Of a DNA stretch of 64,000 nt, positions 61,369-64,000 are shown one piece after another. The stretch lies in assembly GCA_001314845.1 (NCBI GenBank), contig LJZQ01000003.1:76423-140422 (forward strand), written 5' to 3'. The stretch's first letter is position 1; each line of letters opens with the position of its first letter. The DNA is from Marinobacter excellens HL-55 (lineage in GTDB: Bacteria; Pseudomonadota; Gammaproteobacteria; Pseudomonadales; Oleiphilaceae). The notes below the pieces were generated by a model that saw nothing but the letters and a program-made list of their open reading frames with translations, had not been told where the DNA came from and ran no database searches. The position numbers and the translations under genes are program-made.

Positions 61369-61800
61369 ATGAAATACTCACTCGCATCCTTATTCGCGGG
61401 CTTACTGTTCGGCTTTGGCCTGATCGTGTCTGGCATGGCAAACCCTGAGAAAGTGCTTGGATTCCTCGACCTGGCAGGCCTGTGGGATCCATCCCTCGCG
61501 TTTGTCATGGGTGGTGCCATCCTGGTCGGCCTGGTGGCGTTCACCTTCGCAAAAAAACGCACCCTGTCGTTCCTGGGGTTCAATATGAAGCTGCCAGGTA
61601 ACACTCATATCGATAAACGCCTGGTGATCGGCAGCCTGATGTTCGGCATCGGCTGGGGTATCGCCGGATTCTGTCCAGGGCCAGGACTGGTCGCACTCGG
61701 CGCCGGCGAAATCAAGGCCGTGGTGTTTGTCGGATCGATGGTCGCCGGTATGATGATCTATGAAATGATAGAACGCAGCAGAGCATCCTCAACCAACTGA
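61369..61800 (+). CDS. YeeE/YedE (DUF395) transporter half B
   Basis: A 143-residue integral membrane protein, the partner of half A. It begins FAGLLFGFGLIVSGMANPEKVLGFLDL (region residues 6-32), the typical start of the second half, and has GWGIAGFCPGPGL, whose Cys matches the substrate-path cysteine of the family. A sulfur-compound substrate such as thiosulfate is likely. The ATG at 61369 is chosen over a TTG at 61354. A sulfurtransferase-like gene follows after a strong hairpin. Confidence 0.88.
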   Translation: MKYSLASLFAGLLFGFGLIVSGMANPEKVLGFLDLAGLWDPSLAFVMGGAILVGLVAFTFAKKRTLSFLGFNMKLPGNTHIDKRLVIGSLMFGIGWGIAGFCPGPGLVALGAGEIKAVVFVGSMVAGMMIYEMIERSRASSTN

Positions 61801-61839
61801 GCCTAATCACTGTAAATCGGCAACAAGACTCGGTTACAC

Positions 61840-61867
61840 TGCCTCCGGACCGGCCGGCCCGGAGGCA
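61840..61867 (+). promoter_or_regulatory. Strong hairpin before the TIGR01244 gene
   Basis: TGCCTCCGG and CCGGAGGCA are perfect 9-nt arms around a GC-rich 10-nt centre. It ends 24 nt before the GTG start and is not followed by a T-run. It may partially end the YeeE transcript or shape the leader of the next gene. Confidence 0.5.
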
Positions 61868-61891
61868 CCTGTACTATTTTGGAGTGATCCA

Positions 61892-62320
61892 GTGGATATC
61901 AGAAAAATTGACGACAACATTTCGGTTGCGCCGCAAATCACCGTGGCTGATGTGGCAAACATCGCGCGCCTGGGGTTCAAGACCCTCGTTGCCAACCGGC
62001 CAGATCGGGAAGAGCCCGGCCAGCCTGCCATGGCGGATATCGAGGCGGCCGCCGCAGAGCACGGACTGAGTTGGGTCTATATGCCGGTAGAGTCTGGCAA
62101 CATCACCGATGCCGACGTTGACCGTTTTGCCGCAATGATCCGCGATGCCAGCCAGCCCGTATTCGCTTTCTGTCGCTCGGGAACACGCTGTACAGTGCTA
62201 TGGTCTTTGAGTAGTGCCCGCGAGCATGACCCTCAGGACGTTCTGACCAAGGCTCAACAGGCTGGTTACGACATTACCGGCCTGATTCCCCGACTGATGC
62301 AGCAGGCCAACAAACGCTAA
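61892..62320 (+). CDS. TIGR01244 (DUF442) sulfurtransferase/phosphatase-like protein
   Basis: A 142-residue cytoplasmic protein of the DUF442 family, which has a dual-specificity phosphatase-like fold and often appears with sulfide or persulfide metabolism (the Blh-type domain). The P-loop is FCRSGTRC with catalytic Cys, and ITVADVANIARLGFKTLVANR opens the fold. The start is a GTG at 61892 with GGAG seven nt upstream. With the two YeeE halves it suggests a sulfane-sulfur handling set. Phosphatase activity cannot be excluded. Confidence 0.8.
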   Translation: MDIRKIDDNISVAPQITVADVANIARLGFKTLVANRPDREEPGQPAMADIEAAAAEHGLSWVYMPVESGNITDADVDRFAAMIRDASQPVFAFCRSGTRCTVLWSLSSAREHDPQDVLTKAQQAGYDITGLIPRLMQQANKR

Positions 62321-62344
62321 AACCTCAACCACCGGATTGCTTTC

Positions 62345-63457
62345 ATGCCGTATAAAGGAACCGAAAACTTCAGCCACAACCAGGCCGAGCGCCTGGGCAT
62401 ACTGGTCACCAATCTGGGCACCCCGGATGCACCAACAACATCGGCACTGCGCCGCTACCTGGCTGAATTTTTATGGGACCCACGCGTGGTGGAAGTGCCC
62501 CGGCCCATCTGGTGGCTGATCCTGCACGGCGTGATTCTGCGCATTCGCCCGAAGAAAAGCGCCGAAGCTTACGCCAGTGTCTGGCAGCCGGAGGGTTCGC
62601 CGCTACTAATCCACACCGCCAAGCAGGCTGAAGGCATCCGAGAGGCGCTAAAAGCAAAGTATGGCAGCAATGTCGTGGTTGGCTTTGCCATGCGTTATGG
62701 CAATCCGTCGATCTCCCGGGTGCTGGATGAAATGCAGGATCAGGGCGTGCGCAAGCTACTGGTGCTGCCGTTATATCCTCAATATTCTGCGTCCACCTCG
62801 GCCTCTACCTTCGACGCCATTGCCAACGATTTTGCCAAGCGCCGCTGGCTGCCGGATTTCCGGTTTATTTCCCATTACCACGACTACCCGGCGTATATCG
62901 AGGCGATGGCCCATCATATTGAAGCGCACTGGGCTAATCACGGTCGCCACCAAAAACTGATGCTGTCCTATCATGGCGTGCCGTTGAAATATCTGAAGAA
63001 GGGCGACCCCTACCATTGTGAGTGCCATAAAACATCCAGGCTTCTGGCCGAACGGCTGGGGCTTGGGCCAGACGAATACATGACCACATTCCAATCCCGC
63101 TTCGGCCGGGAAGAATGGCTGCAGCCCTACACCGATGAAACACTGAAATCCTTGCCTGAAAAAGGCGTAAAATCGGTTGATGTGTTCTGCCCCGGTTTCT
63201 CTTCCGATTGCCTGGAGACCATCGAGGAAATCAATGAGGAAAACCGGGAATACTTTATGGAATCCGGTGGCGAAGCGTTCGGCTACATTCCTTGCCTGAA
63301 CGCAACCCCCGGCCATATTGATGCCTTGGTGCAGCTGGTCGAGGAAAACCTGAAAGGTTGGGTGATACCTCAGAACGATGCGGAGATGCTTTCGGCAAGG
63401 CAACGATGTGCCGAGGCCCGCAAACAGGCAACTTTCCCCGGCCGTACCGATATCTGA
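62345..63457 (+). CDS. hemH: Ferrochelatase
   Basis: Inserts ferrous iron into protoporphyrin IX, the last step of protoheme synthesis, at the inner face of the membrane. LVTNLGTPDAPT opens the chain, and the catalytic His is in LSYHGVPLKYLKKGDPYHCEC; CPGFSSDCLETIEEI carries the conserved acidic residues. It is 370 residues, normal for the family. The ATG at 62345 lies 24 nt after the preceding stop. Heme supply fits the nearby bd oxidase only loosely. Confidence 0.96.
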   Translation: MPYKGTENFSHNQAERLGILVTNLGTPDAPTTSALRRYLAEFLWDPRVVEVPRPIWWLILHGVILRIRPKKSAEAYASVWQPEGSPLLIHTAKQAEGIREALKAKYGSNVVVGFAMRYGNPSISRVLDEMQDQGVRKLLVLPLYPQYSASTSASTFDAIANDFAKRRWLPDFRFISHYHDYPAYIEAMAHHIEAHWANHGRHQKLMLSYHGVPLKYLKKGDPYHCECHKTSRLLAERLGLGPDEYMTTFQSRFGREEWLQPYTDETLKSLPEKGVKSVDVFCPGFSSDCLETIEEINEENREYFMESGGEAFGYIPCLNATPGHIDALVQLVEENLKGWVIPQNDAEMLSARQRCAEARKQATFPGRTDI

Positions 63458-63472
63458 AGGACTTGAGGCGGC

Positions 63473-64000
63473 ATGAAACTGAATTGCGATCTGGGTGAAA
63501 GCTACGGCGTCTGGCAAATGGGCCAGGACCATCAGGTTATGCCCCTGATTGACATGGCTAACGTGGCCTGCGGCTTTCACGCCGCAGACCCCATGGTGAT
63601 CCGCCAGACCCTTGCCCTGGCCGCCCGACACAACGTCGAAATAGGTGCCCACCCCTCGTACCACGATCTTCCCGGGTTCGGCCGCCGATCAATCTCCCAC
63701 ACACCGGACGAAATCGAAGCCCTGTTGCTGTATCAATTGGGCGCCCTGGAGGGTATGTGTCGGAAAGAAGCGCTTATCCTCAGTTATGTGAAACCCCACG
63801 GCGCCCTGAATAACGACATGATGCGAGATAAAACCTTGCTGCGCGCAGTCATGGTTGCCACCCGCACCTTTCGGCGAGATCTGCCGCTGATGATTCCGGT
63901 CACCCGGAATTACAGAGAACATCAACACATGGCGGCCGACGTTGGCATTCCTCTACTACTGGAAGCCTTTGCAGATCGCGCTTACGACGACGATGGCCAA
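63473..64000 (+). CDS. pxpA: 5-oxoprolinase subunit A (LamB/YcsF family), partial
   Basis: The first 176 residues of PxpA, which with PxpB and PxpC hydrolyses 5-oxoproline to glutamate using ATP. It begins MKLNCDLGESYGVWQMG, and ANVACGFHAADP and IGAHPSYHDLPGFGRR carry conserved histidines; YVKPHGALNN is the next motif. The gene runs off the right edge (about 70 residues are missing for a typical 245-255). The ATG at 63473 has GAGG upstream and lies 15 nt after the hemH stop. pxpB and pxpC would be expected beyond the window. Confidence 0.93.
   Translation, partial: MKLNCDLGESYGVWQMGQDHQVMPLIDMANVACGFHAADPMVIRQTLALAARHNVEIGAHPSYHDLPGFGRRSISHTPDEIEALLLYQLGALEGMCRKEALILSYVKPHGALNNDMMRDKTLLRAVMVATRTFRRDLPLMIPVTRNYREHQHMAADVGIPLLLEAFADRAYDDDGQ

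Overview
The window reads as ordinary chromosome of a marine gammaproteobacterium, most likely Marinobacter or a close relative. This is inferred from gene families and gene orders recognised by eye (a GNAT-nitrilase fusion, an oxidoreductase-SelD fusion, a PhaD/phasin pair, a CIO-type cydABDC set, a receiver-PP2C/STAS partner switch); no database search was possible. Gene density is high, many genes share ATGA or TGATG stop/start overlaps, and there are no rRNA genes, transposases, integrases, phage genes or CRISPR arrays. One tRNA gene, Leu(TAA), is present.

Region by region. 1-8990: a glycogen block with a GH57 glucan-active enzyme (cut by the left edge) and glgC on the minus strand, divergent from glgB-glgA-glgP. 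8991-15810: acyltransferase, recQ, a hotdog thioesterase-like protein, a periplasmic binding protein and a chemoreceptor. 15968-18726: a GNAT-nitrilase fusion, a PilZ-like protein and a Lys/Ala/Pro-rich helix-hairpin-helix protein. 18726-25148: a selenium locus consisting of an oxidoreductase-SelD fusion, a SenB-type selenosugar synthase and a three-gene ABC importer of the phosphonate-like class that has been linked to selenium oxyanions. 25292-31036: small unknown proteins, an ABC exporter with a DUF192 protein, a crotonase lacking both catalytic glutamates, tRNA-Leu and a methyltransferase. 31220-36955: cydA-cydB-cydD-cydC. 36959-44034: a saccharopine-dehydrogenase-like reductase, small membrane proteins, etfBA divergent from ETF-ubiquinone oxidoreductase, and a SlyD-like isomerase. 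44236-49069: a minus-strand run of PP2C phosphatase, STAS protein, gpsA, sixA, radical SAM and DUF1285. 49184-51689: an HD hydrolase and a renalase-like flavoprotein. 51698-58608: an eight-gene, tightly coupled lipid-modification operon (desaturase, SnoaL/NTF2, SDR, amine-oxidase-like flavoprotein, DUF1365, Cfa methyltransferase, DUF2878, periplasmic unknown). 58690-64000: xthA, a PhaD-like regulator facing a phasin, a candidate sRNA, two YeeE/YedE transporter halves with a TIGR01244 sulfurtransferase-like protein, hemH, and the start of pxpA.

The most interesting block is the selenium locus. SelD makes selenophosphate and SenB would transfer the selenium to a nucleotide sugar. The divergently transcribed importer probably supplies selenium. 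The enzyme that would complete selenoneine (SenA) is not in the window, so the destination of the selenosugar is open. The second block of interest is the Cfa-centred lipid operon, which resembles sigma-E/ChrR-controlled sets for modified fatty acids elsewhere but here is headed by a desaturase and has no sigma/anti-sigma pair beside it.
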